Shown here: piece after piece, positions 25,105 through 33,413 of the stretch
Position numbering within the stretch: the stretch's first letter is position 1
Layout: each line of letters starts with the position of its first letter
Assembly (NCBI GenBank): GCA_035551935.1
Contig: DASZMJ010000159.1
Location: 1-57,757, forward strand
Length of the DNA: 57,757 bases
Direction: 5' to 3'
Source of the DNA: DASZMJ01 sp035551935
GTDB lineage: Bacteria > Planctomycetota > Planctomycetia > Isosphaerales > Isosphaeraceae
The notes under the pieces: model-generated
Database searches by the model: none
Seen by the model: the letters and a program-made list of their open reading frames with translations, nothing else
Told to the model about the DNA's origin: nothing
Translations under genes and position numbers: made by a program

Positions 25105-26028
25105 GTGGCCACGGAGATCGTCGAGGACGTTGCCTGGTCGCCGCCGGAGGGGGTGACGACCCACGCGGGCGTGCCGATCGACCCCGAGATGGACTTCTTC
25201 GAGCCGCCTCCCAAGGAGATCGGCGAGGTCCGGACCGCCTCCAGCACGCTCAAGGTCCGGCAGAATCCGCCGTCGACGGCGGTCCGCGGGGCCGCGCTGT
25301 TCGGCCCGGCGGCCCTGGCGATCGTGATCCTGCACTACGTAGCCAACCTGACCGAGCCGATCTTCGACATCATCGCATTCCTCGCCTGCTTCGGCCTGGG
25401 CTGGTACTTCACGCGGTTCTCGCACACATGCAGTTATGTCGGGAAAGATGGGGTCGCCCGCATCCGCTGCGCGCGGCAGCGGTATCGGATCGCCAAGCGG
25501 GAGGTCTTCCTCTTCCGCGACGCCCAGGAGCTGCGCACCTCGCAGACGAGGCATTATCACAACGGCATCTACACGCACACGGCCTACAACTTCACCTGGA
25601 GCGGCCCGGCCGGGAAGGTCTTCAAGCTCGAGGGGACGTATCGCGGCGAGAAGCAGCCGCCGAAGCCGAAGGACCCGTTCCACTTCGCGCAAGCGGGCGA
25701 GGTCGCCTGGAGCCTCGCCGTGCTCGACCGCGCCCAGGCCGAGCTCGAACGCGACGGGGCCATCAAGTTCCGCCTCACCGGGACGGACTGGGTCGCCCTC
25801 GGCCCCGGGTTCATCGACCTCAACCTCAAGGGCCAGACCCAGCGCTGTAACGCCGAGGAGGTCGACGGCGTCTCGATCGCCGGCGGCGTCTTCAAGGTCA
25901 AGCGCAAGGACGCCAAGGAGGGCTGGTTCCGCTCCGAGGGCGTCTTCCAGTTCGCCTACGGCAACATGGCCAACGCCCGCGTCTTCCTGCTCGCCCTCGA
26001 CAAGCTGCTCGGCCTCCGGTTCGGCTGA
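25105..26028 (+). CDS. Membrane protein of unknown function
   Basis: 307 aa from a GTG preceded by AGGAGAG at a good distance. The acidic N-terminal 55 residues are followed by two adjacent transmembrane helices (LFGPAALAIVILHYVANL and IFDIIAFLACFGLGWYF, about 65-103). A mainly beta C-terminal domain (about 105-300) contains FRDAQELRTSQTRHYHNGIY and DWVALGPGFIDLNLKGQT. The topology (helical hairpin then a cytosolic beta domain) recalls membrane-anchored PH-like proteins, but I do not recognise the family. Monocistronic by position. Confidence 0.65.
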   Translation: MATEIVEDVAWSPPEGVTTHAGVPIDPEMDFFEPPPKEIGEVRTASSTLKVRQNPPSTAVRGAALFGPAALAIVILHYVANLTEPIFDIIAFLACFGLGWYFTRFSHTCSYVGKDGVARIRCARQRYRIAKREVFLFRDAQELRTSQTRHYHNGIYTHTAYNFTWSGPAGKVFKLEGTYRGEKQPPKPKDPFHFAQAGEVAWSLAVLDRAQAELERDGAIKFRLTGTDWVALGPGFIDLNLKGQTQRCNAEEVDGVSIAGGVFKVKRKDAKEGWFRSEGVFQFAYGNMANARVFLLALDKLLGLRFG

Positions 26029-26040
26029 TTTCATTCGTAA

Positions 26041-26103
26041 GGTCCGCTATTTCGGACCATCTTTTGACATGAACAAGTGATGATCCGCAATAGCGGACCC
26101 TAC
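26041..26103. repeat. Inverted repeat with CTAC foot supplying the treY stop codon
   Basis: Arms GGTCCGCTATT (26041-26051) and AATAGCGGACC (26089-26099) are exact complements, and an inner stem GGTCCG/CGGACC occurs at 26041-26058. The right foot CTAC (26100-26103) gives, on the minus strand, the TAG stop of treY. The left foot is GTAA (26037-26040), a variant of GTAG. It lies between convergent genes and may terminate both. Confidence 0.65.
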
Positions 26104-29100
26104 GGGGAGGGCTCGGCGACGAGCAGCGCGACGGGGAGCGCATCGAGGATCTCCGGGAGGGACAGGTGGCCCCGGTCGGCGTCGTGGCGGCGATCGGTCA
26201 GGGCGTCGCGCCAGCCGGCCGGGGCGTTGGGGGGGAGAGTCAACCGGGTGTCGGCCCAGACGGCGGAGAGCGGGGGATTCGCCGCGTCGTCCCCCATCAG
26301 GCGGCCGACGAGCCGCGGGGCGACGGCGAGGGCGGCATTCCCTTTGTGCTCGCGGAGGAAGGCGACGACGTGGGCGGCGCGTTTCCCCTGGGCCTCGACG
26401 GGCCGATACGAGCCCGTGCCGAAGAGGTCGGCGTGCGTGCGGCGGTGGTTGAGCACGGTCGCGGTCAGGTAGAGCTTGATGGCGCCGTCGTCAGGATTGG
26501 CGAGGAGTCGACGCGCGAGCGATTCGCGGCCCTCGCGCTCGATGCCCCCGCGAATCTCCTCGAAGAGGGCCCGGCGGCGGTCGAAGTCGACGGGACGACG
26601 GTTGTCGGGGTCGACGAGGCAGAGGTCCCAGAGCTCGCAACCCTGGTACACGTCGGGCACGCCCGGCGAGGCGAGCTTGAGCAGGGTCTGCGCGAGCGAG
26701 TTGACGACGCCGATCCGCGCCAATCGAGCCTGGAACGGCACGACGTCGGCGAGGAATGCGGCGTCTTCGAGGGTCGCGGCGACGAATGAGGCCACGGCCT
26801 CGACATACGAGGGGTCGGCGTCGGTCCAGGTCGTGTTGACCTTCGCCTCGCGCACGGCCTTGATCATGTATTCCTGGAGCCGCGCGACGATCCCCTCGGG
26901 GGCGAGGGCGGCGGTCGCGCCGAACGGCCAGATGCCGAGCAAGACCTGGTAGAAGAGGTATTCTTCGGCCGGGCTCGGGGCCGGGGCGCCGTGGGCCTCG
27001 ACCTTCTTCGACGCGTTCCGGCGCGACCAGCGGGCGAGGTGGTCGCGCCAGTCGTCGGGCAGCTCGCTGATCGCATTGATCCGCGCGCGGACGTCCTCGC
27101 CGCGCTTGGTGTCGTGGGTCGCGGTCGTGCCGAGGCTCCCCGGCCAGTCCTGCAGCCGTCGGGCGTTCTCCTCGTGGAACGTCTCGGGACGGACGCCGAA
27201 CCGCCAGGGGTCGCCGCCGACCTCGTTGATCGAGGCGAGCGTGGCTTGGCGGTAGAAGGCCGTGTCCTCCAGCCCTTTCGCCTGCACCGGCCCGGTCGTC
27301 TGCTGGAACCGGACGACGAAGGCGTCGCGCGCGGGGGCGATCGACTCGATCGCAGGCTGCTCCATGAGCAACGCGCCGTGGAGGAAGTCGAAGACAGTCG
27401 CGTCGAGCGACGGGTTGCGCCGCCGGGCCGCGGCGACGGCACGGTCGATGAACGGGCGGTCGCGCCGGGGGACCTCCTGGCCGGGCTTGAGGTAGGTCCG
27501 ATAGACCGGGAAGCAGGCGATCGCCTCGCGCAACGCGGCGCGGAGCTCGCCGAGCGTGAAGTCGCGGTGCCGGCGGTCGCGCTCGCAGAGGCGGTCGAGC
27601 TGTCGGGCGAGCACCTGGACCTCGCTGGCCAACGAGACCCGCGTGATCAGCATCTTGGCGTCGTAGAGCACGTCGGCGAACGGCCGGCGGTCGCCGGTGA
27701 ACTCGGCGTAGGTCGCGGCGATCGCGCCGGCGGCCTCGGGGTCGATGAAGAGGCCGTTGAGCATGTTGAGATATTCATAGCCGACCGTGCCGTCGATCGG
27801 CCAGTCGTCGGGGAGGGCCTCGCCGCGGCTCAGGATCTTCTCGGCGACGATCGGGAACCGCCGCGCCAGCGGGCCGGTCGGGTCGTCGGCGACGGCCTCG
27901 CGGTGACGGCGACGGAGGCGGTCGGCGATCGCGAGCCAGTCGCCGACGGCATCCTCGGCGATCAGCCGGCGCCGGCAGGCGCGGAGGAAGAGCGACTCCT
28001 GGAGCCGACGGAAGTACCCCAGCGGGTCGGCCAGCCCGTCGGGGTGGTCGACCCGCAGGCCGGTGACGCCCCCCTCGTCGACCCATCGGAAGATGAGCGA
28101 ATGAATGAACTCGAAGACGTCGGGTTCCTCGACGCGGACGCCGGCCAGGTCGTTGATGTCGAAGAAGCGGCGGTAGTTGATCTCGTCGGCGGCGACGCGC
28201 CAGAAGGCGAGGCGATAGACCTGCTCCTCGAGGAGCCGGTCCATCGCGTCGAAGCTCCGCGGGTCGCCGGGCTGGCCGCGGAAGGAGGCGACGTTGGCGT
28301 CGAGGAACTCGCGGATGACCTCGCTCTCCGCGCACAGCCGTTCGATCCGGCGCTTGATGACCTCCTTCTCGCGCAAGGTCTCCTCGACCTGCTCGGGCCG
28401 ACCGCCGGCGAACGGGGGCAGGTTGCGCGCGGACGCCCAGATGCTCCGGTATTCCTGGACGTGCGGGTCGTCGGGGCCATACCGCGCGAGCAGGTCCTCG
28501 GTCCGACGCTCCAGGACCCGGGCATACGACTTCGGCGCCAACGGCAGGCGGGTCTCGTGGTATCGGACGAAGAACGAGCCGCCGTCGCGCTCGAGGACGA
28601 GCTTGCCGTCCTCGAGGACCTTGCCGTACTGGTCCTCGAGGATCGCGAGCAGGACGCGGCCGTCGAGCTCCTCCTTGACCGGGTGCCAGTCGATGTCGAA
28701 GAACCGCGACGACGGGGCGTGCGGCCCGGCCTCCATGACCTCGAGCCAGTAGCGATTCGGCCCCTTGATGCCCATGTGATTCGGCACCACGTCGAGCACC
28801 TGGCCCATCCCGCGATCGGTCAGCGCGGCGAGCAACCGCCGGTGCGCGGCCTCGTCGCCGATCTCGGGGTTGATCCGCGAGTGGTCGAAGACGTCGTAGC
28901 CGTGCGTGCTGCCGGGCCGGGCGTCGAGGTAGGGGGAGAAGTAGCAGTCGGAGACCCCAAGATCGGCCAGGTAGTCGACGACCGCCGCGGCGTGGTCGAA
29001 CTGGAAGCCCTTGTAGAGCTGGAGGCGGTACGTGGCCGACGGCCGCCTCGGCGGCGATTCGGCCGCGGCGCGCGCCTCGGCTTCGAAGAGGGCATCGGCG

Positions 29101-29165
29101 AGGGCGTCGTCGGCCTCGGCGGCGGCCGCCGCGCCGGGGTCGTCGGGCGTGGATCGGAAGGACAT
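26100..29165 (-). CDS. treY: Malto-oligosyltrehalose synthase
   Basis: 1021-aa GH13 enzyme that isomerises the reducing-end alpha-1,4 bond of malto-oligosaccharides to alpha,alpha-1,1, giving maltooligosyl trehalose. The barrel begins at ATYRLQLYKGFQFDHAA (about residue 45). GH13 regions are LDVVPNHMG (I), GLRVDHPDGL (II, nucleophile Asp), EKILSRGEALP (III, acid Glu) and TATHDTKRGED (IV). It is somewhat longer than the usual 700-950 aa, with an Ala/Glu-rich N-terminal extension. ATG 29165 was chosen; an upstream in-frame GTG is possible. TreZ, the usual partner, is not in the window. It is divergent from glgX. Confidence 0.93.
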   Translation of the reverse strand: MSFRSTPDDPGAAAAAEADDALADALFEAEARAAAESPPRRPSATYRLQLYKGFQFDHAAAVVDYLADLGVSDCYFSPYLDARPGSTHGYDVFDHSRINPEIGDEAAHRRLLAALTDRGMGQVLDVVPNHMGIKGPNRYWLEVMEAGPHAPSSRFFDIDWHPVKEELDGRVLLAILEDQYGKVLEDGKLVLERDGGSFFVRYHETRLPLAPKSYARVLERRTEDLLARYGPDDPHVQEYRSIWASARNLPPFAGGRPEQVEETLREKEVIKRRIERLCAESEVIREFLDANVASFRGQPGDPRSFDAMDRLLEEQVYRLAFWRVAADEINYRRFFDINDLAGVRVEEPDVFEFIHSLIFRWVDEGGVTGLRVDHPDGLADPLGYFRRLQESLFLRACRRRLIAEDAVGDWLAIADRLRRRHREAVADDPTGPLARRFPIVAEKILSRGEALPDDWPIDGTVGYEYLNMLNGLFIDPEAAGAIAATYAEFTGDRRPFADVLYDAKMLITRVSLASEVQVLARQLDRLCERDRRHRDFTLGELRAALREAIACFPVYRTYLKPGQEVPRRDRPFIDRAVAAARRRNPSLDATVFDFLHGALLMEQPAIESIAPARDAFVVRFQQTTGPVQAKGLEDTAFYRQATLASINEVGGDPWRFGVRPETFHEENARRLQDWPGSLGTTATHDTKRGEDVRARINAISELPDDWRDHLARWSRRNASKKVEAHGAPAPSPAEEYLFYQVLLGIWPFGATAALAPEGIVARLQEYMIKAVREAKVNTTWTDADPSYVEAVASFVAATLEDAAFLADVVPFQARLARIGVVNSLAQTLLKLASPGVPDVYQGCELWDLCLVDPDNRRPVDFDRRRALFEEIRGGIEREGRESLARRLLANPDDGAIKLYLTATVLNHRRTHADLFGTGSYRPVEAQGKRAAHVVAFLREHKGNAALAVAPRLVGRLMGDDAANPPLSAVWADTRLTLPPNAPAGWRDALTDRRHDADRGHLSLPEILDALPVALLVAEPSP

Positions 29166-29339
29166 CGGGTCCAGGTCGCTCGGGGGCTCGTCGCGGGTCC
29201 GCGCGGGATCAGCAGCAAACGGCACGCCAAATGCTAGAAAGCCGTCGCACCGCCCGAACTGCGTCGACCACGTGTTATATACAATTACGCCCCGCGCGTG
29301 TGCGACCCACGTCCCCCCACGAAAGGGCCCGGTCCGACG
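29166..29339. promoter_or_regulatory. treY/glgX divergent promoter region
   Basis: A 174-bp shared upstream region with one sharply AT-rich core (TTATATACAATTA, 29275-29287). It contains -10-like sequences on both strands, TATACA on plus and TATAAC on minus. No convincing -35 is seen at standard spacing, so exact promoters are not assigned. Shared control of the two alpha-glucan genes is an inference. Confidence 0.35.
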
Positions 29340-31505
29340 ATGCCTTCGATCAAGAACATCACCAAGGGCGAGCCCGAGCCGTTGGGGGCGACGGTCGTGT
29401 CCGAGGGGATCAACTTCGCGTTCCATTCCGCCGGGGCTTCGAGGCTGGAGCTGCTGCTCTTCGACAACATCGCCGACCGCCGCCCCTCGCAGGTCATCCC
29501 GCTCACGAAGGTGGAGCACCGCACGGGAGATGTCTGGCACGTCTTCGTCGAGGGCCTGGCCAACGGCGCCTTGTATAACATCCGCGCCGACGGCCCGTAC
29601 AACCCGGCGGCCGACGGCTCGCGGTTCAACGTCGCCAAGACCTTGCTGGACCCCTACGCCAAGGCGATCACCGGCGACTTTGACTGGCTGAGCGGCGACG
29701 CCTTGGGATACGACAACACCAACCCCAACGACCCCGACCGGCACCTCCGCCCCAGCAGCGTCGAGAACGTGCGCGGGGCCGCGCGTTGCGTCGCGTGCCG
29801 GAGCTCGTTCGATTGGGAGGGAGACCGCCACCCGGATATCCCGATCGAGGAGTCGATCATCTACGAAGTCGGCGTCCGCGGGTTCACCCGCCATTATTCG
29901 TCGCAGAGCGATTTCGGCGGCACCTTCCGCGGCTTCGTCGAGAAGATCCCGCACCTCAAGGAGCTGGGCGTCACCGCCGTCGAATTGTTGCCGGTCTTCG
30001 AATTCGACCGCTTCGACGGCCCGTTCGTCGACCCCCTGACCGGTTCCCGGCTCGCCAACGCCTGGGGCTACAACACCATCGGCTTCCTCGCCCCCGAGTC
30101 GCACTTCAGCTACTTCGGCAAGCTCGGCTCGCAGGTCGACGAGTTCAAGATGCTCGTCCGCGAGCTGCACAAGCACCAGATCGAGGTCATCCTCGACGTC
30201 GTCTTCAACCACACCCGCGAGGGCAACCACCTCGGCCCGACCGTGAGCTTCAAGGGTTTGGACAATAACGTCTATTACATGCTGAACAAGAATCCCGCCT
30301 ATTACAACGACTTCACCGGCTGCGGCAACACGTTCAACTGCAACCACCCGGTCGTCCGGCGGTTCATCCTCGACTGCCTGCGGTACTGGGTCCAGGAGAT
30401 GCACGTCGACGGCTTCCGGTTCGACCTCGCGGCGGTCTTCGCCGTCGACGTGGACCAGCAGGAGAAGGGCAAGACGCCGATCATCGCCGAGATCGAGTCG
30501 GACCCGGTCCTGTCGCGGATCAAGCTGATCGCCGAGCCCTGGAGCATCAGCCAGTACCGCCTCGGCAGCTTCTCCGAGCGCCGCTGGGCGGAGTGGAACG
30601 GCCGGTTCCGCGACACCGTGCGCCGCTGGGTCAAGGGCGACCCCGTCGCCGGCGACCTCGCCAGCCGCGTGGCCGGGTCGTACGACCTGTTCGTCACGCC
30701 CGAGGGGGACCGCTCGCCGTACCACAGCATCAACTTCGTGACCTGCCACGACGGCTTCACGATGAACGACCTCGTCTCCTACGACCGGAAGCACAACGAG
30801 CGCAACGGCGAGGGCAACCGCGACGGCTCCAACGACAACCACTCGTGGAACTGCGGCTTCGAGGGCTTCGTCGAGGCCAGCGACCTGCCCGAGGAGCGGA
30901 AGCAGGAGATCGAGGCCCTCCGGAATCAACAGATCAAGAACTTCCTGACGATCCTCTTCCTCTCGCAGGGGACGCCGATGCTCCTCTACGGCGACGAGAT
31001 GCGCCGGACGGCCGAGGGGAACAACAACACGGTCTTCCAGGACAACCACCTGAACTGGATCAACTGGGAGGACGCCAAGCGGCACGGCGACATCTTCCGG
31101 TTCACGAAGCACATCATCGCCTTCCGCAAGCGCCACCAGATCATCCGCCGCTGGCGGTACCTGACCGACGAGGAGGCCGAGACGCCGAACCTCCGGAACA
31201 TCACCTGGCACGGGGTCAAGCCGGGGCAGGCCGACTTCTCGGACAGCTCGCGGTTCCTGGCCTGGGTGCTCGAGCCGTTCGAGACCGAGCACCGGCACGA
31301 CGTGCCGATCTACGTCGGCTCGAACGTCTTCTGGGAGCCGATCGAAGTCGAGCTGCCGGACGTCGAAGACCGGCGCTGGTATCGCGTCGTCGACACCTCG
31401 CTCCCGACCGGCGAGGACATCGTCCCCGACGAAGAGGCCGCCTTCCTCCCCGAGAACCAGTGCCTCATCCGACCCCGGAGCACCGTCGTCCTGATCGCGC
31501 ATTGA
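29340..31505 (+). CDS. glgX: Glycogen debranching enzyme GlgX (isoamylase-type)
   Basis: 721-aa GH13_11 enzyme hydrolysing alpha-1,6 branches of glycogen or limit dextrin. An N-terminal CBM48-like domain (about 5-130: GATVVSEGINFAFHSA) precedes the catalytic barrel. Active-site regions are VILDVVFNHT (I), VDGFRFDLA (II, nucleophile Asp), LIAEPWS (III, acid Glu) and VTCHDGFTMND (IV). ATG 29340 follows a GAAAGGG; an in-frame start at 29298 would only add a proline-rich leader. With treY it forms a divergent pair: debranching yields linear maltodextrins, the TreY substrate. Confidence 0.94.
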   Translation: MPSIKNITKGEPEPLGATVVSEGINFAFHSAGASRLELLLFDNIADRRPSQVIPLTKVEHRTGDVWHVFVEGLANGALYNIRADGPYNPAADGSRFNVAKTLLDPYAKAITGDFDWLSGDALGYDNTNPNDPDRHLRPSSVENVRGAARCVACRSSFDWEGDRHPDIPIEESIIYEVGVRGFTRHYSSQSDFGGTFRGFVEKIPHLKELGVTAVELLPVFEFDRFDGPFVDPLTGSRLANAWGYNTIGFLAPESHFSYFGKLGSQVDEFKMLVRELHKHQIEVILDVVFNHTREGNHLGPTVSFKGLDNNVYYMLNKNPAYYNDFTGCGNTFNCNHPVVRRFILDCLRYWVQEMHVDGFRFDLAAVFAVDVDQQEKGKTPIIAEIESDPVLSRIKLIAEPWSISQYRLGSFSERRWAEWNGRFRDTVRRWVKGDPVAGDLASRVAGSYDLFVTPEGDRSPYHSINFVTCHDGFTMNDLVSYDRKHNERNGEGNRDGSNDNHSWNCGFEGFVEASDLPEERKQEIEALRNQQIKNFLTILFLSQGTPMLLYGDEMRRTAEGNNNTVFQDNHLNWINWEDAKRHGDIFRFTKHIIAFRKRHQIIRRWRYLTDEEAETPNLRNITWHGVKPGQADFSDSSRFLAWVLEPFETEHRHDVPIYVGSNVFWEPIEVELPDVEDRRWYRVVDTSLPTGEDIVPDEEAAFLPENQCLIRPRSTVVLIAH

Positions 31506-31555
31506 GTCGTCGCGTGGCCTGGGCCCGGCCGTCGTCGCCCCCCGCTCCCACGGTC

Positions 31556-31678
31556 GCAGGCACGCCCCGCGTGCCGTCCGCCCTCTCTTCCTCGAAGCAG
31601 GCACGCCCCGCGTGCCGTCCGCCGACACCAAAGTCGTTCTTGTGGCTCGGCGGACGGGACGCGGGGCGTGCCTGCTAC
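31556..31678. repeat. Three copies of a GGCACGC...GCGTGCC REP-like element
   Basis: Copies A (31556-31582) and B (31597-31623) are identical direct repeats starting GCAGGCACGCCCCGCG; copy C (31649-31675) is inverted and nearly identical. Each folds as GGCACGC-CCC-GCGTGCC (one mismatch in C). Copy C keeps the intact foot, CTAC at 31675-31678, that is GTAG before the stem. A and B carry GTCG and GAAG instead. The B/C pair in opposite orientation resembles a BIME. Confidence 0.7.
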
Positions 31679-31767
31679 GGGGACGCACCCCGATCGCCGC
31701 CGACCCCTTCGTATCGGCCTTCGCTGATGGGTCATGGCTCGCTGAGCCCCCGAACGGGGCCTCGAAC

Positions 31768-31823
31768 GGGGAGAGGGAGGAAGAACGACACCCTCTCCCC
31801 CTGGGAGCGGGCCGGGGTGAGGG
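31768..31823. repeat. CCCTCTCCC/GGTGAGGG interspersed repeat with hairpin
   Basis: GGGGAGAGGG (31768-31777) pairs with CCCTCTCCCC (31791-31800). The unit continues CTGGGAGCGGGCCGGGGTGAGGG to 31823, a sequence type found as a short repeat in many GC-rich genomes. Confidence 0.6.
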
Positions 31824-31962
31824 TCGGGAACCGACCCCCTCCCCGCGCCCCGGCGCACTTGCTAGAATCCAACGGTTGTTGGAGCGGCACCACGAAACGA
31901 GGTGGAGCCGTCGGTCGCAGCCGCCGGGGAAAACATCGGAACTGGGGAGAGGAGTCGTCGCG

Positions 31963-32811
31963 ATGCATCAAGGCAGCCTCTTTATCGCCTGCTCCACCGT
32001 CGGCGTCGCGGGAGTCGTCGCGCTGGTCGGGTTCGGCCGGGGCCCGGCGGTGGCCGCGCCGGCGGAGCCCGTGCCGGCGCCGAGCCCGAGCCCCGCGGCG
32101 CAGGAGAAATACGGGACGATCAAGGGGCGGCTGGTCTGGAAGGGCGAAGAGCTCCCCAAGCCCGAAGTGCTCGTCTCCAAGGGGGACCCGAAGGCCAAGG
32201 ACCCCGAGATCTGCGCCAAGGAACCGATCGTCTCCCGCGCGCTGGTCGTCGATCCCAAGACCAAGGGGGTCCGCAACGGCTTCGTCTACCTCATCAACGT
32301 CAAGGGGACGAACCCCGAGGCGCTCAAGGCGGTGACGGACAAGGCGGGGCCCGTCGAGATCGACCAGAAGAACTGCGAGTTCCTGCCCCACGCCGTCGCG
32401 ATCTACAAGGGCCAGAAGCTCGTCTTCAAGTCGAGCGACCCGGTCAACCACAACGTCCACCTCAACGGGTTCAACAACCAGTTGAACCAGGCCGTCACCT
32501 CCGGCGGCAAGCTGGAGATCCCGAAGCCGGTCGCCGAGCGGCTGCCGATGAAAGTCTCGTGTGATATTCACTCCTGGATGTCGTGCTGGGTCGGCATCTT
32601 CGACAACCCGTTCTTCGCGCTGACGAAGGAGGACGGCACGTTCGAGATCAAGGGGGTCCCGGCGGGTGCCCAGAGGATCGTCATCTGGCAGGAGCGGACC
32701 GCCCTGCTGAGCAAGGGGACGGCGCGGACCGGTCAGCCCATTACCGTCGAGGCCGGCAAGACGACCGACCTGGGCGACATCGTGATCACGCCGGACAAGC
32801 TCAAGAAGTGA
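31963..32811 (+). CDS. Exported cupredoxin/carboxypeptidase-regulatory-like protein
   Basis: 282 aa with a signal peptide or N-terminal anchor (SLFIACSTVGVAGVVALVGF). A beta-sandwich domain starts at GTIKGRLVWKGEELP (about 48). A cupredoxin-like half follows, with putative type-1 copper ligands His in NHNVHLNG and Cys/His/Met in VSCDIHSWMS (about 162-207). The C-terminal segment (EDGTFEIKGVPAGAQRIVIW) is a carboxypeptidase-regulatory-like beta sandwich. Such proteins are frequent in planctomycetes and may carry electrons or bind copper in the periplasm. ATG 31963 is preceded by GGGGAGAGGAG. Confidence 0.75.
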   Translation: MHQGSLFIACSTVGVAGVVALVGFGRGPAVAAPAEPVPAPSPSPAAQEKYGTIKGRLVWKGEELPKPEVLVSKGDPKAKDPEICAKEPIVSRALVVDPKTKGVRNGFVYLINVKGTNPEALKAVTDKAGPVEIDQKNCEFLPHAVAIYKGQKLVFKSSDPVNHNVHLNGFNNQLNQAVTSGGKLEIPKPVAERLPMKVSCDIHSWMSCWVGIFDNPFFALTKEDGTFEIKGVPAGAQRIVIWQERTALLSKGTARTGQPITVEAGKTTDLGDIVITPDKLKK

Positions 32812-32868
32812 CCCCGACGATGCCCCGGCGGCTCGATCCGTCGGCCCCGGGGCCCTCGAGAACGCGCC

Positions 32869-33042
32869 ATGCCCCGTCGCACGATCGCCCGCGGCCTCCA
32901 GCTCCTCGGCCTGATCATCTTACCCTGCGGCATCTCGGCGAACCTGGCGGGGCTCGGCAGCGAGGGGATGACGCTGATGATTGCAGGAGTCGGGATTGCG
33001 ATCTTTTATACGGGATACGCTCTCCAGAACAGAGCCGGTTGA
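32869..33042 (+). CDS. 57-aa membrane protein, unknown function
   Basis: A short open frame, ATG 32869 to TGA 33042. It encodes a basic N-terminus (MPRRTIARG) and two hydrophobic helices (LQLLGLIILPCGISANLA and MTLMIAGVGIAIFYTGYAL) separated by GLGSEG, ending QNRAG. The charge distribution and two-helix layout look like a real small membrane protein. It starts 57 nt after the cupredoxin stop, so cotranscription is likely. The Shine-Dalgarno is weak, and homologues would be needed for certainty. Confidence 0.55.
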   Translation: MPRRTIARGLQLLGLIILPCGISANLAGLGSEGMTLMIAGVGIAIFYTGYALQNRAG

Positions 33043-33413
33043 CGTGGCGAGCGTGGCGGCTCGCCCAACTCCCGGGCAACATTGTTGAATCGGAGTGCGA
33101 TGGCAGCCGGGCCAGGAGAGTCTTCGCGAAAGAATCGGGGGGATTCGCCAGCGCAGGCGGATCGGATGCCGTAGAATGCTAAGAGGCGTTGCAATCGTCC
33201 GTTGGTTCCTCGGGCGGAGGTGTGCGGAGTCGGTTGTGGCGATGCCTCGGCATCGGGTTTGCGGTCGGTTGGGGGCTTTCCTGCCTGGAATCAGGGAGCA
33301 AGGGATTGCCGGACGAAGGGCGATCGCGAATCATTCCTGTGTGGATTGAGGCGGACGACCGGCCCGCCCCGGAGACGGGGCGGGGCGTCGCGCGAACGCG
33401 CGGGGGTCGGACG
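33043..33413. other. Intergenic region upstream of the twin-propeller gene
   Basis: 371 bp. The downstream reading frame is open through part of it but lacks a signal peptide or domain there, so I treat it as leader. A TAGAAT at 33172-33177 could be a -10 box but has no suitable -35. No repeat stands out. Confidence 0.4.

Larger units (their letters stand above)
31506..31962. other. Repeat-rich intergenic region, no gene
   Basis: 457 bp between glgX and the cupredoxin gene. It is filled with interspersed repeats (31556-31678 and 31768-31823) and has no credible coding sequence. The ribosome-binding site GGGGAGAGGAG of the next gene lies at 31944-31954. Confidence 0.6.

Noticed and set aside
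22180..26034. Minus-strand open frame extending the amidohydrolase gene across the divergent hydrolase gene
   Set aside because: It is antisense to two well-supported genes, and a clean signal peptide starts at 22179.
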